This document shows, piece after piece, positions 51,077 to 60,508 of a stretch of 64,000 nucleotides of DNA (its first letter is position 1; each line of letters begins with the position of its first letter). The stretch lies in the NCBI GenBank assembly GCA_019915015.1, contig JAHBBC010000025.1, forward strand, positions 62,001 to 126,000. Reading direction: 5' to 3'. The position numbers and the translations under genes were made by a program. The notes below the pieces were generated by a model that was given only the letters and a program-made list of their open reading frames with translations, did no database searches and was not told the origin of the DNA. The DNA is from Auriscalpium vulgare. Lineage: Eukaryota; Basidiomycota; Agaricomycetes; Russulales; Auriscalpiaceae.

Positions 51077-52100
51077 CTATTCCTCGCGCTCCATCAGAAG
51101 CTCGATCACCTCCCCCTCCTCGACTTCTTCCGAGATGGCGATGGGCGGCGGTATCTCCCCGGCGTAGGTAGGAGACGCGGAGGGGGCCGTCGGCGCTGGT
51201 ACCGTGGGGTGCGCGGGGAAGGGAAGAGGGCCCGGCTGGTCCGAGGGATGGACTATGGCATCGAAGCCTAGGGGTATCTCAGCTATGGCTTGGGAGGAGG
51301 AGATGTGCGAGAGGCGCGCAGAACTGATCTGCTCGATGGCGCGAATCGAGGCCACGCTGATATCCTGGACCAGGAAGTCTGCGGGCTGGAGGTTGGCCAG
51401 GAGACGGGACCCTAATCCCCATGCGTCCAGCATCCCGCCCATACAGGTTGCCATCGCGGCCCAGCGCATGTCGAGGCGATCCAACACCAGTGGCCAGTCC
51501 GCCCAAATATCGCGAAACGTGTCGAAGGCCTCGGAAATGGTGGTAAAGTCCCGTAACATATCCACCGAGTCCTCCGCGAGGCCCCCCAATAGGTAGTACA
51601 CCACGCCCGTGGTGAGGCGGCCCGCGTAGGCACGAGAGTGGGGGGAGCTGGAGGCACCACGGACGTTACGATTACTCTTAATCGTTCTTTTCTCTAACCA
51701 GTCAGGCCAAAAAATGTGTGTTTGGATCGTTACCAAAGGAAATTATATCCCACGGTCAAGTCGCGTCGTCCCACCTGCCTAATTGAGTAATTCTTACCTA
51801 AGTAGCTTCTGCCCAATGCTTTTTCACACCTTTGCATCTCAAAAGACACTCGTGTCTGTGAGTATTTTGTGTTTTTCAAGCTAAATAGCACAGATATGCA
51901 TATGATTCGAATTGTTCTGTGATGAGAATAGGAGGCCCCACAGTTTCCGTTTTTGGTAAAAAGTTCCCACGCATGGTGCAGAGAAAGATGACGTAGTTTT
52001 CGAGGGCAAACTGCCAATTGATCCGGTTTACTATGTCATTTTTCTCTACTCCGGCTACTACAATACCCGGGCCCAACTGTTTCAGTACTAAAAATCCACA

Positions 52101-52187
52101 CACAGTAGGAATTGAACCCACAGCACATGATTCATAGCTTTCATAATATAGGCTAAGAGCGTTAACCACTAGACTACAAGGCTGCAT
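52101..52187 (-). ncRNA. tRNA-like sequence (SINE head or tRNA pseudogene)
   Basis: On the minus strand TAGTCTAGTGGTTAACGC fits an A box with D-loop, and GTGGGTTCAATTCCTAC fits a T-arm and B box with a paired stem. The acceptor ends do not pair and the anticodon stem is poor, so this is not a working tRNA. It is more likely the head of a tRNA-derived SINE, or a decayed tRNA with an insert. The SINE tail was not delimited. Confidence 0.5.
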
Positions 52188-52199
52188 ATCTATAATAGT

Positions 52200-55100
52200 T
52201 GTGTATAGCTTGTATCAACCTTCTACCTCCTCGTGCCTTACAACACATTTTGCTCTTTCTATCAGATTCTTGCCTTTTCCCTGATACAATGCACACATAT
52301 TATATATCGTCGGAAAGCTACAACCAATGCACACACAATGGTCATGGTGCTGGAGTCTGAAGGACTTGTGATGTATTAGCTAGTGCGTATTTACCACCTG
52401 TGTGTAGACCCAGGTCTACCAAGCGCACGCATGTGTAAGCCTACAGCTTACTACATACATTTTTCCTTTCTCTTTTCTCTCTCATCGGACTCGTACATAG
52501 CATATATTCTCGTCCCCGTACTTACGCACCAGCGCGCCCCGGCAATCACCGTGCCGCTGCCACGTCACAGTCGCGTTGCGTTGATACGCCTGCCCAGCCG
52601 TCTAGCAGAGAAACCCCCGACTTCTGGCATTTTCGGCATCTTCCGAAATCACGTGACCTCAGCCCGCCGGCCTCGGTCCGCACCATCAGGTTTCACTACC
52701 ACCCCGCAGCGTCTATCGAAAGCGCCCCAAACGCACTTGAAATAGCCTACACGCCCCACCAAGCGCCCCGAGCCACACACCACAATCCTACGGCCCCGCA
52801 CAACAGTCACACAGTGGCTATCTGACTCGGAGCCACACGCCACAATCCTTCCCCGCCGTGATGCGCCACTGTCAATCACACTTCCCTTCTGCGTCCCCCG
52901 ATTCCTCGATATTCCCCACATCTTGATCCACGATACGGTCCCGCCTATGTTAATCCACAGCCGTCCGAGATAGGCAGGAGCGCTACACAGCGAGCCAAGA
53001 CCGCCTGTCGTACGTCCCTCCCTTCAGTTTACACTTAGAATACATGGGATACCCCGCTCGACTTTACGATACACCACCAGCGCCTTACGACCTGAGCGCT
53101 AGCCGCGCTTTACGCACTTCGCCCCCTAGCGGCGATCGTAAGTCAGAACTAAACCTAAACCATCCTTAATTCAATGATCCTCTCTTGCCACATCCCTCGT
53201 ATAATTACTCCCCCGCGTGCACTTCGTACACCCCGTGATATCTGACCCATGTCTCCCGCGTTTTAGATCGTATTTGTCTTCACTATGTCAACGTCCGTAC
53301 GATATGGATTTCTGACTCGCTTGGCGTACAAATAGTTCTGAGTTGCTAGAAGACGGATGAACAAGTTACTATTCCCCCTCGTACTCAGGATCTCGAAAGA
53401 GCTTCTGAAGTGGTCTGACTTCACCACAACCCGTCGCTCTAGCTCTTAAACGCACGAAACTTCGACACCAATACCACACCGCAATATCAATACGAATACC
53501 AATACCACGACCCTCAACAAATCCCCTCTCGCCCTTCGAAATCTCCCTACGCCTCACTACTCTCTCCCTTGACACCCCGCACCTTCAACGCAGAGATCAG
53601 GCCTATATACGCCCCTCTGTTCCTTCGTCACCACCTCGTACTTCTTCCCTCTCGTCCTTGATATATTCCCCCGACCATTGCCACCGCTGCGTAATTCCCC
53701 TTCAACTTGCGAAATAGTCCTCACGTCCCCTCCAACATTCCTAGCTTCTGTGACACATTCTTGGGAGCTCGCCCGTCGCGTCTCCAGCACTGCATCATTT
53801 CGGTGATCCGTGCTGTGTCTAGCTCGCACCCTATTGTCCTCTCCCCCAGCCTCTCGCGCCCTCCGATCCAAGTCCTAGTCACCGTGTCCCACTCGTACAC
53901 CGAGCAGGATTTGCCGTGCGTAGTCTCGGGACCCTGACTGCACTCCCTCAAATTGATACGTTCACTACTGCGCTCTGAGGATTGGACATCAATATATATC
54001 CGCCTCACTACCAGTTGGACACCCATCAGTGTTCGCTCTGCTCTCTCTCTCCTCATCTACAACTGCCTCTCCTGTACCCACACCTCCTCTGCTTCCTAGC
54101 AATCCCGACTTGGTTCCTTTCTGCGTCGCCCGATTATCGTCTTTGAGTGTTTCCGCCGCATGGCGGTCTCCAGCATGTGGCCAATGATAAGCCTCACTCC
54201 GCGCTCCGATGCATTTCTTCACCAATTTTCGCACTTTTGACAAGTTAACAGTCATGCAATTCTGGAGGTTGGAGAGTCACACACATGAGCTCCAACCACC
54301 CGATATAGTCTCTCTGAATGCTTGCAAGATTGAAGCCAGAGTTCTGACCGTTAGTGTCTCGCAGGGCATTTGCACGATCGGAATCATACCTTGGACACCA
54401 CACTCAGACCATCAACTGAGTCGCACACCCCACACGCAGTCATCCGACCACTCGCACATTGTTTCAACCACATCCACGTGACCTTGAGCATAGCATCCTC
54501 TCACAGCTGTTACAACTTGGCGGGATTTCGTATGACATTTTGATTGTCGAGATTGTTGTTAGAACATGTGCGCCACACTGCTTCAATAACTCTGTGACTG
54601 CCGGGTACCTCCATAGTTGCGCCATTATCCTCCATCCATTGTCCAGCTTAGCTCTTGAGCTCACACCACATTTCTCTGATCCAGATTGTTCTGTGATTGC
54701 GCCAGTGCTCCAATTATTGCTCCTCTGCTCTGACCGTTGCACACGCCATTCCAGTACATTCCTCTGAACAATTGCAGTGTTCCAACATTGCAGCACTTGC
54801 TAACGACCCATCCTATATCGGAGCGCATTCTATTGCTCGCTGTGTCTCCATTGTGTTCAATTATATTCATATTGTCTTGTCCACACTGTAGGACACCTTT
54901 CCCACACTTCTTGACAGTGCAGACCATTCCCCATGTGCTTGCACTGCCCCTCACTCGTCTCTTCATCTTCAATGGTCATACACACAGTGTCTGATCACTC
55001 ACAGTCACTTGCACCATGTGTTCTTACATCTGGACTCCCATTGATAATTCTCCAAACGCTTGCACATTCCAATCATCACCTCCAATCACACACCCCACAC

Positions 55101-55300
55101 ATATATGAAACACTCTGTTCGTCTTTGGGACCCTGACACTTGCTCACACACATTACAATATCCTCTTTAGTGCTCTAGTAGGGATCTGGTTTTGGACACA
55201 TGTGACATTACCACCCTACTACATGTGGGTACCCAACACCGCAACTTTGTCCTGACATCCCAATACATCACAGAGTCACTTTCCTGCAAGCAGAGCCAGA
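52200..55300. other. No gene seen inside the TIR element
   Basis: Long low-GC to moderate-GC non-coding stretch with pyrimidine-rich runs (CTCTCTCTCCTC near 54030) and CACAC-rich patches (54400-55100). The ORFs are short and overlap on both strands without any familiar motif. Confidence 0.5.
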
Positions 55301-56201
55301 GCCATTAACCCCAAGTATTATATCTGCAACATATTCAAAACAATATAACTATACCAGGCAGTCAGTTGTATGTTGGATGGCCAAGCCCCCCTCCCCCCTA
55401 AATGATTAAGAGTAATTGTACTGCCATGCGTGCATTGGCCCATTAACCCCAAGTGGTAGGCCAGGGCGCGGCACACGGCGTCTTCGCGGGTAATAACAAA
55501 CATCCCATGGACGGCCCGGGCGTCGAAATCACGTAGGAGCCAGCTCTGCATCCCCTGAGGACGCAGGGTGGGGAAGGCGCCATGCAACTCCGTGATTTCA
55601 TGGAGGTAGGATTCGACAGAACCGTCTCCGAAGTAGTACACGGTCCAGAGCCCAGCCTCCACGATGGTGATCAAGACGTGGAGTTCCGCGTCGGTAGCGT
55701 CGGCAGGGAAAGGGGAGAACATCTGGGACCACCGCGGGCTGGCGCGCGCTGAGTCGGGGAGGGTACGCATGAGGGTGCCCTCGAAGCGCTGGGCGAGAGG
55801 GGCGGACGCTGGAACGAGCTTCACCATGAACTCGAGGATCGGCGAGGTGAAGTGGAAGGCAAGATCGCGCAGGCTGCGGGACGCGCGGATTGAAGAAAGG
55901 GTCTGGAATTGAGTTCATCATCAGCCAAGCCGGGAAAAGACGCGGTCGGGGACCAGCACGCACCACGAGCTGGTTGACCTTGTCGGCCCACCCTAGACGT
56001 AGCGCAACCTCCCGTTCGGCATCCCCAAGGTCAAAACCAGCGAAGGGGGCCTGCGTCAGCAGGCGGAGGAGGTCGAGGTTGTCGGCGGTGGCAGACGCTG
56101 CGGGGAGGGACATCGCGGGACAGAAATCGGCAAAGGGATGCTACAAGCGACGTATCGCGAAAGGTCGCGAGCCCTTATATGCCGCTTCCGCACGGTTCCT
56201 G

Positions 56202-56240
56202 GCAACTGGGGACAGTTGCAGTTTCAGTTGGGGGGAGAAA
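56202..56240 (+). promoter_or_regulatory. Element B 3' polypurine tract with tetraloop hairpin
   Basis: GCAACTG-GGGA-CAGTTGC (perfect 7-bp stem, 56202-56219), TTCAGT (56223-56228), then TGGGGGGAGAAA directly against the 3' LTR at 56241. Relative to the internal copy, one stem pair changes from G-C to A-T on both sides, keeping the pairing. Confidence 0.82.
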
Positions 56241-56897
56241 TGATAGGTTCAGGCCGCGGGCAAGCGTGTAGCGAGACGTCGCGAGACGGGGAAGCAGCAT
56301 GCGAGGCGCAGGGTCGCGGGAGCGGGGGTGATGGGAACGTGGTCCGGCGACCCAGGAGCAACCGGGACTGGCGACGGAACGGATCACCGGAACGGGCTAG
56401 ATCGGGAGGGCTTAGCGACGTAGGTAGAGCCACTACTTAGGGAGCTGCGCGAGACGTAGCAACCCAATCAACCTGTGGGCGGCGCAAGCCACCCACACCC
56501 TTTACCTCACAGAAACTGTAGCCTGAGGCGCTACCAGACTTAGGAAGGAAGGACCCCACCGATGTGGGAACAGGTAGGCAGGCGGACAGGCAAGAGGGGG
56601 TGCGACGGCCCATAGGCGGACGCTTCGCACACGGGTGCGAAGCACTCGGAGGAGGATCCCGTAGAGGGCATCCCCAGGCAGGTGAGTGTTTAGTTTGGTG
56701 TTTAGGCGGTAGGAGGTGGCCCCGCACGACCGCGGGGAGGGCACGAAGCGCGACAGCGACACGAACACCTTCCCCCCTCGGCAAGACTAGTCACCCGGAC
56801 TGGATCGCGACGTATAGGAGGCAGTGTTGGTGGTTGTTGTCCTGTGAGGCACTCGCCGCACGCCCCGCTAGGGTCCGTCCCGGGTGATAGCGTATCA
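56241..56897 (+). repeat. Element B 3' LTR (657 bp)
   Basis: Same length and apparently the same sequence as 39559-40215. Followed by CCGC (56898-56901), the second copy of the target-site duplication, after which A ORF3 resumes. Confidence 0.97.
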
Positions 56898-56901
56898 CCG
56901 C

Positions 56902-59383
56902 GACGCAGCCCGCCGCAGCAACGGAGGGCCAACCCCCTGCCACTCCATCCGCGAGAGGCTTCTTTTCTGGTGCCAGCTGGGCATACGACCCGGTTACGCG
57001 TATGGTGCGTCACCGTCCTTGCGACTGTGATACACTGTACGGCCAGCACTACGACGCCGCATTCGCGGCCGACCAGGAGGACCTGATGCGCGCCTTAGAC
57101 GCGGCCAGGGCATACGAGGAGGTTCGACTGCGCGAGGCCGAGCTCGCTATCGAGCGCTGGCAGACCGAGTCTGACCGACTTCGTCGCGAGCGCAACGAGT
57201 CGCGCAACGAGGCTCGGGAGCTCCGCCGTCAACTCGACGAGCGCCCCGCCGCGCCGCAAGAACCCCGTCCCCCGGTAGCGCCCGCCGCCCGTACATCCCC
57301 CGCGTCGCATACGACGCCGGCAATAGTACCGGTCAGCGTGCCGCCTCCCGCACCACCCGTCGCACAGTCGCAGCCGACTACCGCTCCGTCAACGAGTGCG
57401 CCCGTCGGACAGAAGCGTGCTCGCAGCGTGCACGCATACGACGACGACGACTACTCGGATGACGAGGACGAGGAAGACATCCGCGAGCGCGAGAAGAAGG
57501 CTGCGGACAGGGAGTACACCCTGAAGCTCCGCAAGGAGAAGAAGGCCCGCGAGCGCGAGAAGAAGACCAATACGCGCGCGCCGCCCTCCTCGTCTCCGTC
57601 CTCTTCCTCGCAGCCCGCCTCGACGACGGGAAGCTGGGGACAACCTGGACCGTCCCAATGGACCCGGTCTGCTGTGTCCCAGCCCACCGCGCCGTCGAAC
57701 AATTGGGGACCGGGAACCGTGGCAACCCAACCCGCCGCGACGTCGGAGAGCTGGGGACCGCCCCAGGCATGGGGTAGCTCCTGGTCCACTGCGGGAGCGG
57801 GTGTAGGGCTGACACTCCCAGTACCGCCAGCCGAGCGCCCGTACGACCCGTTCACGGGTATACTGGTCTCGCAAGGACAGGAGCAAGCCCGCGCACAGGT
57901 CGACGAGCAGTTCAACCGCGGCATCGCAGACGATGACGCGGCGGAGACGATACGCGACTGGCTGCGCGTCATCAACGATGCCAACCCCGCCAACCGCACG
58001 CCGCTCGCGCGGTACGTGCTGCAGCAGTACTCGCAACGTCACTACTTCCTCCGCCCGCCGCGCACGTTCACCGCCACGCAACACAACTTGGCGCGGTTCG
58101 GACCCCAACACGCGCCAAGGGGGAGGGGTGCACCAAACAGGCCTACCGTTGTCCCGAGGACAACACACGCAGGCCCACCGACAAGAGGCACGGCCATGGG
58201 ATGGTCGAGCGCGAACACCACGGTCCCGAGGACCGCGAGCACGAACGCGCCCCCCAGCAACAACGCACAGTGGCCAGCCAGAACGATGGCCCCGAATGCT
58301 ACAGTCCCGGGGACTGGACGCACGGGACAACCACCAGCACGCGGAGGCGCAGCGACCGGCACGGGACAGCGTAGTGGCGCCCCCGCACCGACGACTCAAC
58401 TCGACGCAGACGTCGAGATGAGCGAGAAGAAGAAGAAGCGTAAGAAGAAAAAGGCGCGTCGCGCTGACAACGCGGAAGAATCCGTCCCATTGGACGGATT
58501 CGCTAGCGTGCACGATCTGGTCCCCGACGACCTGAGCGCCTCCATATACCCGCCGCCGATTCCACAACGTGTCGGTCCGCCTCAACTTGAGGAACCCGCC
58601 GCGCGATGGATGGCGTTCTGGAGGGCCCACCCCACTCAGACTCCTTCTGGAGTCGAACCACACGAGCAGCCCGCACTGTTTTACGTGCAGGCGTACCTGG
58701 ACTTCAGGCGGCTTGCTCCCTTAGGGAACTCGGAGGACCAGCGCGTCGCACGGTTGCGATTCATGCACGCCGCAACGCAGATGCTGTCGATCCCGCACCT
58801 CACCGAGCACCTCATCCATGACCTGGGGTCTACGGTTGAATTCTCGGGACCTGGCGGCACTGGGGTCGCCTTCACGGGCGATACCCACAACCTGACGTTC
58901 GAGGACATCGCGGCCCACATTGCCAACGCTGGATACTCTGTCCAGCAGATCCGCGCAATGGAGCGCTTCGCTCGTGCGAAGCGCAACCGTGCCAGCGAGC
59001 GCGATCCGTCGGATGAGTCCGAGTGGGCCGACTATCCCACCGTAGGTGAGATGGTCGCCCGCCACGGCACGCTATACCGATTCCCGTCTCCTGCTCGGGC
59101 GACTCCATCCAGTCAGGTGAATCTGGACATTGCACCTCTGCCGGCGGGAGGTACTGCGCCGGTGGACGTCGCCACCACCCCATCCTCCGCCGTCCCATCC
59201 ACGAACAACCCCGCTCCCATGGACGTCGTCAACGACATACCAGAGGGTGCGGAATCGGCCCCCGCCAGTGTTGAACACACTGCAGGGATGATGCCAGCGT
59301 CCACCAGCAATGTAGACGACATTGCGGTCGATGCTGTGCAGCCCGATTCCCCCTCACCCATGGGCGAACCCAAGGGGGAGTGA
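56902..59383 (+). CDS. Element A ORF3, 3' piece
   Basis: Continues the frame begun at 39434; the split codon is completed by base 56902. Total length is about 868 residues. After a Pro/Ala-rich start come SWAYDPVTRMVRHRPCDC (W-x-Y-D, RH-x3-C-x-C), a coiled coil of about 90 residues rich in R/E/A, an acidic run (DDDDYSDDEDEED), another K/E-rich helix, a long Gly/Pro/Thr-rich linker, a basic KKKKRKKKKARR cluster likely to be nuclear, and a mostly helical C-terminal domain (ARWMAFWRAH onward). ORF3 of C shares the first three parts. No envelope-like membrane segments. Possible roles are nucleic-acid or chromatin binding; unproven. Confidence 0.78.
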
Positions 59384-59470
59384 GTGTGGGATCGGGACAG
59401 GGGGAGGGACACGGCGGTCGTCTACAAAAATTATCATCACCACGCAGTGTCGGGATCATCACCAGCTGGA

Positions 59471-59498
59471 GGATCGCCATCGATCCCCAGGGGGAGGG
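59471..59498 (+). promoter_or_regulatory. Element A polypurine tract with tetraloop hairpin
   Basis: GGATCG-CCAT-CGATCC (perfect 6-bp stem, 59471-59486) is followed after four bases by the purine run GGGGAGGG, which abuts the 3' LTR at 59499. It has the same layout as in B and G1 but a different loop and no TTCAGT. Confidence 0.7.
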
Positions 59499-59797
59499 TG
59501 TAGTGTACTCGGACCGGTCGTCCTACTTGGACGACCAGCATGTGCGGAACCGCGGGTTCCAGACAACGCTCGGAGCTGGGCTGAGGTGAAGGGGCTGTTC
59601 CTGGGGAACAGCCTCGGATCATTGATGGGATGGGATTACATAAGGGTAGCATATATATATCCGTCCTCTCCTTGGGAGAGGACATCTTTTGTACTTTCAC
59701 TACTCGCGCCCCATCGAATCATACTCAGCCCACGTCGATATACGTGGGTACGATTCTACAGGCGTGATCACCTAAGTACAAGGGCATCGACGTTACA
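59499..59797 (+). repeat. Element A 3' LTR (299 bp)
   Basis: Full-length match to 31237-31535, with the second GTTAC duplication at 59798-59802. TATA-like CATATATATATCC near 59650. Confidence 0.97.
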
Positions 59798-59802
59798 GTT
59801 AC

Positions 59803-60508
59803 ATGCTGTGTAGAGCCCTGAATATCGAGGTTATCCGAGGCTCAACCGAGCCCCGACTAGATTACCTGGTCAGGTACATAACAGGTGTGTGTAGGGCTGC
59901 TGGGAAAGCTGGCCCAATGCCGCACTATATCATCTGCACAGGACTACACACCCTCGTGGTATACAACCTGGCCTATGATCCTCGAACATCTCTGTTGGCT
60001 CGCACAGGTTGTATTGTCTCATCTCATCCAAGGCACGGACAGGACAATATATTTACCGGTGGCACTATGACTAGCACTAGCACTAGCACTACATCAGTAA
60101 AAAGACAAATTTACTTGCCCGGACTTATGGTTACTTGTTGGTACTGGCAGGCTCCATAAGGACGGCAAGTACATAAGTACCGGCTCTCTTGAGCAGTCAT
60201 GTCCCTTTTTAACAGTCGAGAAAGTGTGCAACAGTTCCGCAGTAGCAATGTACTTGCTGCACTTATCAGCAGTCCACAGAACCGCGAGCAGGCAGTAGCA
60301 GTCTGGCCAGCATACTGGATTGTACTTGCAGATCAGGCCATTTACGCAAAAAGTGGCCGCGCGGCGCTCAATTGGACGGAAAACATCTCTAGGTAGTGTA
60401 TCTCAACTACTGTCGAAGGAAGGGCGAGGGAGACGTAGTGCTTAGTCTGAATTAACGAAAGGAATATGATAGTATGCAACGAGACACCAGGTGCACGCCG
60501 GCGAGAAC
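59803..60508. other. No gene seen; right flank of element A
   Basis: Non-coding by eye. It contains a CTAGCA hexamer microsatellite (about 60070-60091) and several GTACTTGC-like words around 60110-60330. It is the other half of the target into which A inserted, continuous with 31231 and leftward. Confidence 0.5.

Larger units (their letters stand above)
51669..55418. mobile_element. 3.75-kb terminal-inverted-repeat element at a TA site, no transposase seen
   Basis: The ends are CGATTACTCTTAATCGTT (left) and, on the other strand, CAATTACTCTTAATCATT (right): 16 of 18 identical. Both ends are flanked by TA (51667-51668, 55419-55420). The interior is lower in GC than the surroundings, and no ORF exceeds about 120 codons or shows a DDE pattern. 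TA duplication suggests Tc1/mariner-type mobilisation; lack of coding suggests a non-autonomous or decayed element. It carries a tRNA-like sequence. Confidence 0.7.
51077..56113 (-). pseudogene. Cargo gene B3: unknown protein, paralogue of B2, split by a TIR element
   Basis: Exon 1 is 56113-55964 (50 codons, phase 0, donor GTGCGT). Exon 2 starts at 55902 and runs to 55419, where the TIR element begins. The coding sequence resumes at 51666 and ends at 51077. Taking out the element and one TA copy joins the two halves in frame across a Ser-Asn pair, giving about 407 residues. No known domain; mostly helical with an acidic C-terminus (SEEVEEGEVIELL). Its start lies 127 bp from the 3' LTR, so an LTR-proximal antisense promoter is possible. 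The insertion makes this copy probably non-functional. Confidence 0.72.
39559..56897 (+). mobile_element. Ty3/gypsy element B with antisense cargo genes (17.3 kb)
   Basis: LTRs of 657 bp flanked by CCGC on both sides (39555-39558, 56898-56901). The internal order is PBS, gag, pol, PPT module 1, three minus-strand genes (B1, B2, B3), PPT module 2, LTR. B is related to G1 by Pol, Gag, PBS and PPT module but is much longer because of the 9-kb cargo. A 3.75-kb TIR element inside B3 is a later insertion, leaving about 13.6 kb for B itself. Confidence 0.93.
31237..59797 (+). mobile_element. Ty3/gypsy chromovirus A (about 11.2 kb) containing nested element B
   Basis: The order is LTR, gag-protease, UGA, pol with chromodomain, ORF3, PPT, LTR. 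The GTTAC duplication brackets the whole unit. Element B (39559-56897) lies inside ORF3; removing it with one CCGC copy leaves ORF3 open. Gag, Pol and ORF3 appear undamaged otherwise, so A was a complete element before B arrived. Confidence 0.95.

Noticed and set aside
52101..52187. Functional tRNA gene
   Set aside because: Acceptor stem does not pair and the anticodon stem is weak; kept only as tRNA-like.
55317..55454. 138-bp SINE with a 15-bp duplication as the cause of the B3 break
   Set aside because: Joining B3 at that repeat gives no homologous continuation, whereas the TA/TIR joint restores the frame to the downstream half.
57389..58663. 424-codon minus-strand ORF opposite A ORF3
   Set aside because: Composition artefact of a GC-rich coding region; ORF3 on the plus strand continues exactly across the B insertion.
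56902..59383. ORF3 as a retroviral envelope gene
   Set aside because: No signal peptide, no membrane segment and no furin-like site; it is charged, coiled-coil and likely nuclear.
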